Shown: positions 1-5,679, counted from the stretch's first letter. The stretch is DNA of 6,612 bases from Acidimicrobiales bacterium (GCA_024641625.1 JAHECQ010000221.1:1-6612), one strand, 5' to 3'. The notes: generated by a model from the sequence alone, not told the origin. Program-made: numbers and translations.

Positions 1-746
1 CGCAGGATGACGGCGCGGGCTATGGGGCTTCGTCCGATGCGTTGAACATCTGGGAACTCGATGTGCATTGGAACGCCCTCTCCAAATCCGAAGCAACACT
101 GGAGCTGGCAACGCAGGTACCGGTCGATGCGTTCGACTCGATCTTTCCCTGCGCCCCGACAAGCCGCGACTGCCTGCCACAGCCCGGAATCACCAACCAT
201 CAGTACCTCGACGTGCAGTCCTACCGCCAGCGGCCGACGTGGCGCTTCGCATGGCGGAGCTTCAAGAGGTACGACTCGATGGTGGCCAGCCAGTCGGTCG
301 AGGCACAACCCGGTGTTGCCGGGATGCGTTGGTACGAGATCCGCCGCAGTAGCGGCGGCACGTATTCGGTCCACCAGCAGGGCACCTACTCCCCGGACTC
401 GGTCAATCGTTGGATGGGATCGATCGCTCAGGACAAACAGGGCAACATGGCGCTCGGTTACAGCGTGGTCAATGGCGTCGACGTCTACCCTGGCATCCGG
501 TACACGGGGCGGCTCGCTTCGGACCCACTGGGAACCATGGGGGCCGAGACGGTCGTGATCAACGGCACCGGTGTACAAACGACCACCAACTCGCGGTGGG
601 GTGACTACTCGTCGATGAACATCGATCCCACTGACGATTGCACCTTCTGGTATGTGAACGAGTATTACTCGGCCAGTGGCCAGGCGAGTTCGGCTGCAGG
701 TTGGCAGACCAGAATCGCGTCGTTCAGACTGCCGGGTTGCAGGTAG
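1..746 (+). CDS. C-terminal part of a probable exported, beta-propeller-like protein of unknown function
   Basis: The reading frame is open from base 3 and runs 247 codons to the TAG at 744-746, so the true start lies before the window. The TTG at 42 is not a credible start, because the frame upstream also reads as sensible protein (QDDGAGYGASSDALNIWELDVHW). The protein is rich in Gly, Ser, Thr, Tyr and Trp and has few Lys. It carries short repeated-looking blocks such as GMRWYEIRR, QQGTYSPD, RWMGSIAQDKQGNMALGYSV, IRYTGR and RWGDYSSMNIDPTDDCTFWYVNEYY. I recall these blocks from large secreted bacterial proteins with sialidase/BNR-like beta-propeller folds. The Cys pairs (CAPTSRDC; DDC near the end; final PGC) would suit disulfides outside the cytoplasm. 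No catalytic motif was recognised. It converges with rnpB on the other strand. The coding call is firm; the fold and the exported location are inferred. Confidence 0.8.
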   Translation, partial: QDDGAGYGASSDALNIWELDVHWNALSKSEATLELATQVPVDAFDSIFPCAPTSRDCLPQPGITNHQYLDVQSYRQRPTWRFAWRSFKRYDSMVASQSVEAQPGVAGMRWYEIRRSSGGTYSVHQQGTYSPDSVNRWMGSIAQDKQGNMALGYSVVNGVDVYPGIRYTGRLASDPLGTMGAETVVINGTGVQTTTNSRWGDYSSMNIDPTDDCTFWYVNEYYSASGQASSAAGWQTRIASFRLPGCR

Positions 747-817
747 CAGAGTGCGAACGATTGGGGTTGTCGGATCGGTCCGGTCCGGCTGGGTCTGATC
801 GGCCGGCCAGGCGTGGT
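747..817. other. Convergent intergenic gap, no gene
   Basis: This 71-bp gap lies between the stop of the partial secreted protein (+) and the 3' end of rnpB (-). It holds short GC-rich repeats (CGGTC repeated around 780-788, GGCCGGCC at 801-808) and a weak CCGGC/GCCGG stem (785-789 with 802-806). It has no T-tract on either strand, so I cannot call a clear intrinsic terminator for either gene. Confidence 0.5.
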
Positions 818-1193
<376 letters not shown>

Positions 1194-1200
1194 GCGCAGC

Positions 1201-1206
1201 ATTCTA
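1201..1206 (-). promoter_or_regulatory. rnpB promoter, -10 element
   Basis: On the minus strand the hexamer is TAGAAT, five of six matches to the TATAAT consensus. It sits seven bases before T1193, the first base of helix P1, so transcription would begin at the mature 5' end or within a base or two of it. No good -35 hexamer lies 17-19 bp further upstream, which is common for actinobacterial housekeeping promoters. The box lies 42 bp beyond the stop of the upstream membrane-protein gene. Confidence 0.75.
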
Positions 1207-1247
1207 GCTTCGTTCGGGCCGATCGGGGTCGGATGCAGCCGAGCCGA

Positions 1248-1646
1248 TCAGGCCGCGTGGGTTCGACGGCGACGGCGACGCACCCAGTCGCCGGCCAGGG
1301 CACCCATCACGCCACACGTGGCGGCGAGGAGGCCCACTGCAGGGTAGGCGAGCCATGCCACCGAGTCACCCGCAGCGAGACGGCGCACGGTGCCGAACGT
1401 CTGCATGATGACCCAGGAGCCGAGGGCGGCATAGGTGCCATGGAGCATCGGGGTATCCGAACGTCGGCGCCCACTGACGAACCCGGCGGACAGGAAGCCC
1501 GCCAGGATGATGAACTGGAACAGTAGGGCCCAATTGGGGCTGGTGTCGTCGGTGGTGAGCACCACGCTGAGCACTGCGCAGGGCAGGACGATGGCGGTCC
1601 CGACCATGACGCCGGGAACGACTGCGCTCCAATCCGGTTTGACCAC
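1248..1646 (-). CDS. Four-helix small membrane protein, function unknown
   Basis: This 132-residue protein has four hydrophobic stretches at about residues 8-30, 38-58, 67-87 and 96-122. The loop between helices 2 and 3 is basic (GRRR, 59-62), the loop after helix 1 is acidic (DD, 33-34), and the tail is six arginines (RRRRRR, 123-128). By the positive-inside rule both ends and the basic loop face the cytoplasm. I recall similar short four-helix proteins in Acidimicrobiia, loosely like the TIGR04086 membrane family, but no function is known to me and no catalytic motif is visible. The start is GTG at 1646: an in-frame TAG lies three codons upstream, and no good ribosome site precedes it. A -10-like TAGGTT ends six bases before the GTG, so the mRNA may be leaderless. 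It is divergent from the broken Fur gene and cassette, and it lies upstream of rnpB on the same strand. Coding is supported by the clean helix pattern; the overlapping ORFs lack this. Confidence 0.82.
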   Translation of the reverse strand: MVKPDWSAVVPGVMVGTAIVLPCAVLSVVLTTDDTSPNWALLFQFIILAGFLSAGFVSGRRRSDTPMLHGTYAALGSWVIMQTFGTVRRLAAGDSVAWLAYPAVGLLAATCGVMGALAGDWVRRRRRRTHAA

Positions 1647-1652
1647 GATGCC

Positions 1653-1658
1653 AACCTA
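1653..1658 (-). promoter_or_regulatory. Putative -10 box of a leaderless promoter for the membrane protein gene
   Basis: On the minus strand TAGGTT (TANNNT type) is followed by six bases and then the GTG start at 1646. This is the spacing expected if transcription starts on the start codon itself, a frequent actinobacterial arrangement. The -35 region is not recognisable. Confidence 0.45.
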
Positions 1659-1685
1659 GCCCGCGCATCCGAGACCGGGAGCGCA

Positions 1686-1714
1686 GGTCGCGCCCCTCCA
1701 GCAGGGGTGCGACC
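1686..1714. repeat. Strong inverted repeat (12-bp stem, 5-nt loop)
   Basis: The arms are GGTCGC-G-CCCCT (1686-1697) and AGGGG-T-GCGACC (1703-1714) around the loop CCAGC. As plus-strand RNA all 12 positions pair, with one G-U wobble; on the minus strand the same position is an A/C mismatch. No T-tract follows on either side. It lies in the divergent region, 40 bp upstream of the membrane protein start. Possible roles are a regulator-binding palindrome, a transcript hairpin, or a U-less terminator for stray transcription. Confidence 0.6.
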
Positions 1715-1741
1715 GCAATGTGGAGCGAGATCCGCCTCAAC

Positions 1742-1773
1742 CAACAATGGTTGTTGATTGACAACCAGTGTCA
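1742..1773. promoter_or_regulatory. Overlapping palindromes, probable operator of the Fur/rubrerythrin locus
   Basis: An AT-rich island in GC-rich DNA contains three perfect, overlapping inverted repeats. They are CAACAA-N3-TTGTTG (1742-1756), TGGTTGT-N6-ACAACCA (1748-1767) and TGACA-N5-TGTCA (1759-1773). They cover the -35 region of the promoter proposed below for the broken Fur-family gene. Fur-family regulators bind AT-rich dyads of about 15-20 bp and often control their own gene, so a Fur/PerR operator is the natural reading. The sequence does not match a named consensus that I can quote, so the identity of the binder is inferred. Confidence 0.55.
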
Positions 1774-1796
1774 TCTCGAAGAGCCGTCGTTACAGT
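1768..1796 (+). promoter_or_regulatory. Putative promoter of the broken fur-like gene and rubrerythrin
   Basis: GTGTCA (1768-1773, four of six to TTGACA) and TACAGT (1791-1796, four of six to TATAAT) are separated by 17 bp. Seven bases then lead to the GTG at 1804, the expected first codon of the Fur-like protein, so the original mRNA may have been leaderless. A perfect TTGACA at 1758-1763 is also present but has no -10 at workable spacing. The promoter overlaps the operator palindromes. It could still drive rubrerythrin through a leader of about 260 nt. Confidence 0.4.
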
Positions 1797-1803
1797 CGAG
1801 AAG

Positions 1804-2012
1804 GTGCACTCCATCGATCACCTCGCCGAATCGATCACCTCGCCGAGCGCCTCCGGGCATCGGGCAGGAAGGTCACGCCACAGTGGCTGGTCGACATCGG
1901 AGCGGGGCCCATCCGCCTCGACCCGAACACGATGGCCCACCTTCGCGTCGACGGCTGCGACAGCGTGAGAGATCACTCGTGGTCCACCTCCATCGGCAAA
2001 TCCGATCAGTAA
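1804..2012 (+). pseudogene. Remnant of a Fur-family (PerR-like) regulator, frameshifted and internally deleted
   Basis: Joining two frames across a 17-bp tandem duplication gives VHSIDHLAERLRASGRKVTPQ, a typical Fur-family N-terminus (compare LKETGVRITPQR in Bacillus PerR). The second frame then jumps to VDIGAGPIRLDPNT and AHLRVDGCDSVRD. These resemble the strand and metal-site region of the family (G.GS.RFDPN..DHHHLVC..CG.V.D). About 55-60 residues between them, including the DNA-recognition helix, are missing in frame. The remaining metal site is also damaged: two of the three His in HHH and the first Cys of the CxxC are replaced, and two residues are lost after DPNT. The frame ends at TAA (2010-2012) with no C-terminal dimerisation domain. 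It is therefore a non-functional relic. Fur/PerR genes commonly sit beside rubrerythrin, which supports the call. An 84-codon frame from TTG 1758 spans most of it but would start with unrelated residues. Confidence 0.68.
1813..1846 (+). repeat. Perfect 17-bp tandem duplication that breaks the fur-like frame
   Basis: ATCGATCACCTCGCCGA occurs twice back to back (1813-1829 and 1830-1846) with no mismatch. Seventeen is not a multiple of three, so the repeat shifts the reading frame after the codons for HSIDHLAE. Removing one copy restores the continuous Fur-like N-terminus. Such repeats arise by replication slippage, and the perfect identity suggests a recent event. Confidence 0.9.
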
Positions 2013-2026
2013 GTCCAATCAGTACA
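2001..2026 (+). repeat. Imperfect 13-bp tandem repeat upstream of rubrerythrin
   Basis: TCCGATCAGTAAG (2001-2013) is followed directly by TCCAATCAGTACA (2014-2026), with 10 of 13 bases identical. The shared core is ATCAGTA. It lies 38-63 bp before the rubrerythrin start, where a second promoter or activator site could sit, but no clear -35/-10 pair was found. Confidence 0.4.
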
Positions 2027-2063
2027 TCGACCGGCGATGCCCGGCCACCAACAGGAGAACAAC

Positions 2064-2483
2064 GTGCCCGCACTCAAGGGAAGCAAGACCGAGGAGAATC
2101 TCAAGGAAGCGTTCGCCGCCGAGAGCCAGGCCAACCGTCGTTACCTCTACTTCGCCCAGAAGGCCGACATCGAGGGGTACCCCGACGTTGCCGCGCTCTT
2201 CCGTTCGGTCGCCGAAGGCGAGACGGGACACGCCTTTGGTCACTTCGACTTCCTCGCTGAGCTTGGCGACCCGGTCACCGGCGAGCCGGTCGGCCCGACC
2301 GAGGACAACCTGCGCTCGGCCATCGCCGGCGAGACCTACGAATACACCGAGATGTACCCCGGCTTCTCCAAGACGGCCCGTGACGAAGGCTTCGAGGAGA
2401 TCGCTGCCTGGCTCGAGACGCTCGCTCGCGCCGAGAAGAGTCACGCCGGTCGATTCGGTGAAGGACTCGCTTCGGTCGCCTGA
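2064..2483 (+). CDS. Rubrerythrin, short form without the rubredoxin domain
   Basis: Rubrerythrin is a cytoplasmic non-haem di-iron protein that reduces hydrogen peroxide to water. This copy has 139 residues and aligns without gaps to the start of Desulfovibrio rubrerythrin (LKGSKTEENLKEAFAAESQA). All seven iron ligands are visible: E20, E53, H56, E90, E93, E124 and H127, in the contexts AESQAN, EGETGH, GETYEYTEMYP and RAEKSH. The C-terminal rubredoxin domain with its two CxxC motifs, present in the 191-residue classical form, is absent, so electrons must come from a separate donor. The start is GTG 2064, with AGGAG at 2053-2057 six bases before it; an earlier ATG at 2037 lacks a ribosome site. 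It follows the broken Fur-like gene and precedes the iron-sulfur protein and DUF3501 genes, a neighbourhood I recall from several bacterial groups. A hairpin lies 23 bp after the stop. Confidence 0.93.
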   Translation: MPALKGSKTEENLKEAFAAESQANRRYLYFAQKADIEGYPDVAALFRSVAEGETGHAFGHFDFLAELGDPVTGEPVGPTEDNLRSAIAGETYEYTEMYPGFSKTARDEGFEEIAAWLETLARAEKSHAGRFGEGLASVA

Positions 2484-2506
2484 TCCGTCTCCGAACGCTG
2501 TCGGTC

Positions 2507-2539
2507 GGTCGTGGGCTCCCTCAGGGGCCCTTCACGACC
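2507..2539 (+). terminator. Hairpin after rubrerythrin: partial terminator or mRNA-stabilising element
   Basis: GGTCGT (2507-2512) pairs with ACGACC (2534-2539), and GGGCTCC (2513-2519) pairs with GGGGCCC (2524-2530) with one T-G wobble. The loop is CTCA, with a three-base bulge TTC on the 3' side. The 13-bp GC-rich stem should be very stable. There is no U-tract after it, so it may be a U-less actinobacterial terminator or a 3' stabiliser that makes rubrerythrin mRNA more abundant than the downstream genes. The rest of the 140-bp gap (2540-2608) shows no clear promoter. Confidence 0.5.
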
Positions 2540-2623
2540 AGCCGGTCACGCGGCCTCGCTTGCCGAGACAACGACCTTTCTTTCCGCCAACATCACAAGC
2601 ACCAGAACGAGAAAGGTCGCTCG

Positions 2624-3964
2624 GTGACCACCACCTACGATCCCTTCCACCCGAACTACACCGACCGTGACGATCTCCGAGAAGAGCTCGACCGTGTCTA
2701 TGACCTGTGCCACGGGTGCCGACTCTGTTTCAAGTTCTGCAGCTCGTTCCCGACCTTGTTCGAGGCGGTCGACGAGCACCCTGACCAGGACACCTCGAAG
2801 CTCACCGATGCCGAGCGTTTCCAAGTGGTCGACGAGTGCTTCAACTGCAAACTCTGCTCCATCAATTGCCCCTACATCCCTGGTCAACACGAGTGGGACC
2901 TCGACTTCCCTCGACTCATGCTTCGCGCCAAACAGGCCAAGCAGGCCGACAAGTCCTTGGCCGAGAAGGTCACCGACCATGCCATCGGGATGACCGACAC
3001 CACCGGCGTCATCGCTTCGGCCACTGCCCCCGTTGCCAACAAGTTGCTCGAGACCAATGCTCCCGGTCGCAAGGTGATGGAGAAGGTGCTCGGTATCTCG
3101 GCCGAACGCATCCTGGATCCTTACCGGCGCGAGCGGTTCAGCTCGTGGTTCCGCAAGCGTGCCGCTTTCGATCCGGCCCCGGCCGACAAGCAGGGCGATG
3201 CGCTGATCTTCACCACGTGCCAGATCGAGTACTCGAATACCGGGATCGGCAAGGACTTCGTCCGCATCGCCGAGCGCAACAACATCAGTTGCTCGCTGCC
3301 CGAGGGGCAGCAGTGCTGCGGCGCTCCCTTCCTCCACGAGGGCGATGTCGACAACTTCCGCAAGGCGGCGCGCAAGAACGTTCGGGCGTTGGCCGCGGCC
3401 ATTCGTTCGAAGCTGGGCCAGGGCATCGAACCGGTGGTCGTCGCGGCCCAGCCCACCTGTGGCTACGTGCTGAAGTTCGATTACGTCGACTATCTCGATG
3501 GGGTCGACAGGGCCGACGCCGAGTTGGTGGCGAAACACACCTACGACACCTCCGAGTACCTCATGAAGGTCCACAAGGGCGAGGGGACGTCGCTGGACAC
3601 GAATTTCCCGAACCCGGTTCCCGAACAAGTCACCTACCATGCCCCTTGCCATCTGCGAGCCCAGAACATCGGCCTCAAGAGCCGTGATCTGATCAAGCTC
3701 ACCGGCACCAAGCCGACGGTCGTGGCCGAATGTTCGGGCATCGATGGCATGTGGGGGCTACGGGCCACGAATGTCGATTTGGCTCGTAAGGTGGCCAAGA
3801 AGCCGGCCGAACTCATCAAGAAGAACGCTGAGAAGCACGGCAACGATGTCGTGGTCGGCGACTGCACCCTGGCGAACGGCGGTTTGGCGTTGGAGACCGG
3901 CTCGGCCCCCACGCATCCGCTGCAGTTCCTGGCCCGCGCCTACGCAATCCCCGAGGAGGACTGA
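2624..3964 (+). CDS. Two-cluster iron-sulfur protein with CCG domains (GlpC/HdrB-like)
   Basis: This 446-residue protein belongs to the family of soluble or membrane-peripheral electron carriers related to GlpC of anaerobic glycerol-3-phosphate dehydrogenase and to heterodisulfide reductase HdrB/D. Two ferredoxin-type [4Fe-4S] motifs lie at the N-terminus: C29-x2-C32-x2-C35-x3-C39 and C72-x2-C75-x2-C78-x3-C82-P. Two CCG-like domains follow. The first has C199, C231-C232-G and C279 (QPTCG). The second has C342 (HAPCH), C370-S-G and C414. In the second domain the usual CCG is CSG, a variant I recall from this subfamily, so its cofactor may differ from HdrB. No flavin domain or membrane helix is evident. 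The start is GTG 2624, with GAGAAAGG (2609-2616) seven bases before it. The DUF3501 gene begins four bases after its stop. Likely job, by context: electron delivery to the rubredoxin-less rubrerythrin. Substrate and donor are unknown, and I would not name it glpC. Confidence 0.9.
   Translation: MTTTYDPFHPNYTDRDDLREELDRVYDLCHGCRLCFKFCSSFPTLFEAVDEHPDQDTSKLTDAERFQVVDECFNCKLCSINCPYIPGQHEWDLDFPRLMLRAKQAKQADKSLAEKVTDHAIGMTDTTGVIASATAPVANKLLETNAPGRKVMEKVLGISAERILDPYRRERFSSWFRKRAAFDPAPADKQGDALIFTTCQIEYSNTGIGKDFVRIAERNNISCSLPEGQQCCGAPFLHEGDVDNFRKAARKNVRALAAAIRSKLGQGIEPVVVAAQPTCGYVLKFDYVDYLDGVDRADAELVAKHTYDTSEYLMKVHKGEGTSLDTNFPNPVPEQVTYHAPCHLRAQNIGLKSRDLIKLTGTKPTVVAECSGIDGMWGLRATNVDLARKVAKKPAELIKKNAEKHGNDVVVGDCTLANGGLALETGSAPTHPLQFLARAYAIPEED
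3953..3959 (+). promoter_or_regulatory. Ribosome binding site for the DUF3501 gene
   Basis: GAGGAGG is a near-perfect Shine-Dalgarno sequence nine bases before ATG 3969. It lies inside the last codons (PEED) of the iron-sulfur protein gene, so the two genes are tightly packed on one mRNA. It excludes upstream in-frame starts such as TTG or ATG around 3744, which lie inside the preceding gene. Confidence 0.8.
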
Positions 3965-3968
3965 TCCC

Positions 3969-4610
3969 ATGTCACCGTCTGTCACCCAAGAGCACGCCGC
4001 ATCGGCCGAACCCGATGGTTTCGGCCTCACCCTTGCCGACATCGCCGATCTCCGCGCCTACGAACGTGAGCGCGAGACCTTCCGAGCCAATGTCATCGCT
4101 CTCAAGAAGCGGCGGCGCCTCCACGTCGGCGAATTCCAGACCCTGGTCTTCGAGAACCGTGACACCATCCGGTTCCAGATCCAGGAGATGGCGCGAGCCG
4201 AACGCATCCTCACCGACGAGGGGATCGAAACCGAGCTCCGGATCTACAACCCCCTCATCTCCAGACCGGGGAAGCTCTCGGCCACACTGTTCCTCGAGCT
4301 GACCACCGACGCCATGTTGCGGGAATGGCTCCCGAAACTGGTGGGCATCGAACAGAGCTACGAGCTGAGGATCGGCGCCGGCGAACAAGCCGAGCTCATT
4401 CCCTGTCACGTGGATGCTGCGCACGAGGCCCAGCTCACCCGGGAGGAGATGACCGCCAGCGTCCACTACCTCTGGTTTCCGGTCGGCCGTGATCAGGCGC
4501 AGCGGCTGGCCGAAGGCCCGGCGTCGCTGGTGTGCACCCACCCGGCGTATCGCTTCGAGACCGAGCTCGACGAAGTAAGTCGGCAGTCACTCGCCGCGGA
4601 GCTCCGGTGA
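3969..4610 (+). CDS. DUF3501 family protein
   Basis: This 213-residue soluble protein carries the pattern I associate with DUF3501: LADIADLRAYERER near residues 22-35, LKKRRRLHVGEFQTLVFENRDTIRFQIQEM about 45-74, RAERI, then YNPLI and LSATLFLELT about 93-112, and HYLWFPVG at 166-173. The middle block is the most conserved. It has one Cys in the core (C146) and one near the end (C189), with no metal-binding cluster and no membrane segment. The family has no established function. Its genes repeatedly sit beside rubrerythrin and a CCG iron-sulfur protein, as here, so a role in that redox system is likely. It is translated from ATG 3969, four bases after the preceding stop. Its own stop TGA overlaps the GTG of the next gene (GTGA, 4607-4610), so the TrpD-like protein is probably translationally coupled to it. 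Confidence 0.88.
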   Translation: MSPSVTQEHAASAEPDGFGLTLADIADLRAYERERETFRANVIALKKRRRLHVGEFQTLVFENRDTIRFQIQEMARAERILTDEGIETELRIYNPLISRPGKLSATLFLELTTDAMLREWLPKLVGIEQSYELRIGAGEQAELIPCHVDAAHEAQLTREEMTASVHYLWFPVGRDQAQRLAEGPASLVCTHPAYRFETELDEVSRQSLAAELR

Positions 4611-5653
4611 CCGACTTCGCAGGTTGGCCGTCGGTACTGACAACGCTCACCGCCGGCGAGGACCTCACGAGGTCATCAGCCCGAGCGGCGATGGCCCAGA
4701 TCCTCTCCGGTGCAGCAACGCCGGCACAGATCGCCGGATTCGTCGTGGCCCTGCGAGCCAAGGGCGAGGCGACCGAGGAAATGGTCGGGATGGTGGCCGC
4801 GATGCTCGCGGCATCGATGCCCCTCACGCTCCCACCGAATGCGGTCGACCTCGTCGGTACCGGCGGATCGAGCCACCGTCGACAGCACGCCCTGAACGTT
4901 TCGACGATGGCGGCCTTCGTTGCCGGCGCAGCCGGGGCGGTGGTGTGCAAGCACGGGAACTACCGGGCCTCGTCGACGTCAGGCGCGTTCGACTTCCTCT
5001 CGGCGCTGGGTTTGGCCGTCGACCTCGACGGGACTGCACTCGCTGCCTGCGTCGAGGAGACCGGGCTCGGGTTCGCCTTGGCTCGACTCTTCCATCCGGC
5101 GATGCGCCACGCCGGCCCGGTGCGGGCCGAACTGGGGATACCCACGGTGTTCAACCTGCTGGGCCCGGTCGCGCACCCCGGCAGGGTCCGACGTCAACTG
5201 ATCGGCACCGCCAATGAATCGTTGGCCCTTCAACTGGCCGAAGTGTCATTCGAACGAGGCGTCGATCGGGTATGGGTCGTGACCGGAGCCGGCGGACTCG
5301 ACGAATTGAGCACCACCGGCCCTTCGATCATCTTCGAAGTTGGCCCCGAAGGCATCGAACGACGCGAGCTCGATCTGCGCTTCCTCGGCATCACGCCGCC
5401 CGACTCGATGGATGCGTTGTCCGGGGGCAGCGCCGAGGACAACGTTGCCATCTTCGAAGCGATTCTCGCCGGGCGCGAATCGAGTCCCCGTCGCGACATC
5501 GTGGTGTTGAACGCCGGAGCGGCGTTGGTGGTTGCCGGCGTCGTGGGCGACCTGTCGAGTGGGATGCGCGAGGCGAGTGCCGCCATCGACGACGGCCGAG
5601 CGTCGGCCAAGCTCGAGACCCTGCGCGTCGTGACCAACCGACTGGCAAGCTGA
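4607..5653 (+). CDS. trpD: TrpD-family anthranilate phosphoribosyltransferase, divergent
   Basis: TrpD joins anthranilate to phosphoribosyl pyrophosphate in tryptophan synthesis. The 348-residue protein has the usual length and order: a helical N-terminal domain (about 1-75), then GTGG (84-87), NVST (97-100), KHGN (115-118), SS (122-123), FHPAMRHAGPVRAELG (162-177), TVFNLLGP (180-187), GLDEL with the Mg-binding D232-E233, and a C-terminal LNAGAAL. Several normally conserved positions differ. The Asp of GTGGD is S88 with an enlarged loop (SSHRRQHALN). KHGNR is KHGNY. GSADVLE is GAFDFLS. The His/Tyr-Gly-x-Asp-Gly before LDE is VTGAGG. It may therefore be a TrpD paralogue with another acceptor or a weakened enzyme, and the gene symbol is provisional. 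The GTG start overlaps the DUF3501 stop, with GGAG at 4598-4601. An upstream in-frame start at 4532 would lie within DUF3501. No other trp gene is in view. It converges with the nuclease gene, 26 bp apart. Confidence 0.8.
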   Translation: MTDFAGWPSVLTTLTAGEDLTRSSARAAMAQILSGAATPAQIAGFVVALRAKGEATEEMVGMVAAMLAASMPLTLPPNAVDLVGTGGSSHRRQHALNVSTMAAFVAGAAGAVVCKHGNYRASSTSGAFDFLSALGLAVDLDGTALAACVEETGLGFALARLFHPAMRHAGPVRAELGIPTVFNLLGPVAHPGRVRRQLIGTANESLALQLAEVSFERGVDRVWVVTGAGGLDELSTTGPSIIFEVGPEGIERRELDLRFLGITPPDSMDALSGGSAEDNVAIFEAILAGRESSPRRDIVVLNAGAALVVAGVVGDLSSGMREASAAIDDGRASAKLETLRVVTNRLAS

Positions 5654-5679
5654 ACGAGGCGGTGTCCAGCTCGTCACCC

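Noticed and set aside
1758..1763. Perfect TTGACA as the -35 box of a promoter
   Set aside because: No -10-like hexamer occurs 15-19 bp downstream; the hexamer is better explained as part of the overlapping palindromes.
1307..1774. 155-codon and 132-codon minus-strand frames overlapping the membrane protein
   Set aside because: They are rich in Arg, Pro and Ser without hydrophobic periodicity; the frame ending at 1248 has the membrane pattern.
2037..2063. ATG 2037 as the rubrerythrin start
   Set aside because: It would add nine residues absent from the family, and the AGGAG at 2053-2057 points to GTG 2064.
1718..2260. 180-codon plus-strand frame across the divergent region into rubrerythrin
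   Set aside because: It is Arg/Pro/Ser-rich with no motif, and it overlaps the well-supported rubrerythrin start in another frame.
2546..3652. Long 368-codon open frame on the minus strand opposite the iron-sulfur protein gene
   Set aside because: The plus-strand frame has clear cysteine motifs and a good ribosome site. The antisense frame is open only because of high third-position GC, and its translation has no recognisable domain.
4532..4606. In-frame start at 4532 for the TrpD-like gene
   Set aside because: It would overlap DUF3501 by 79 bp with basic residues not seen in TrpD; GTG 4607 has a GGAG and the GTGA overlap.
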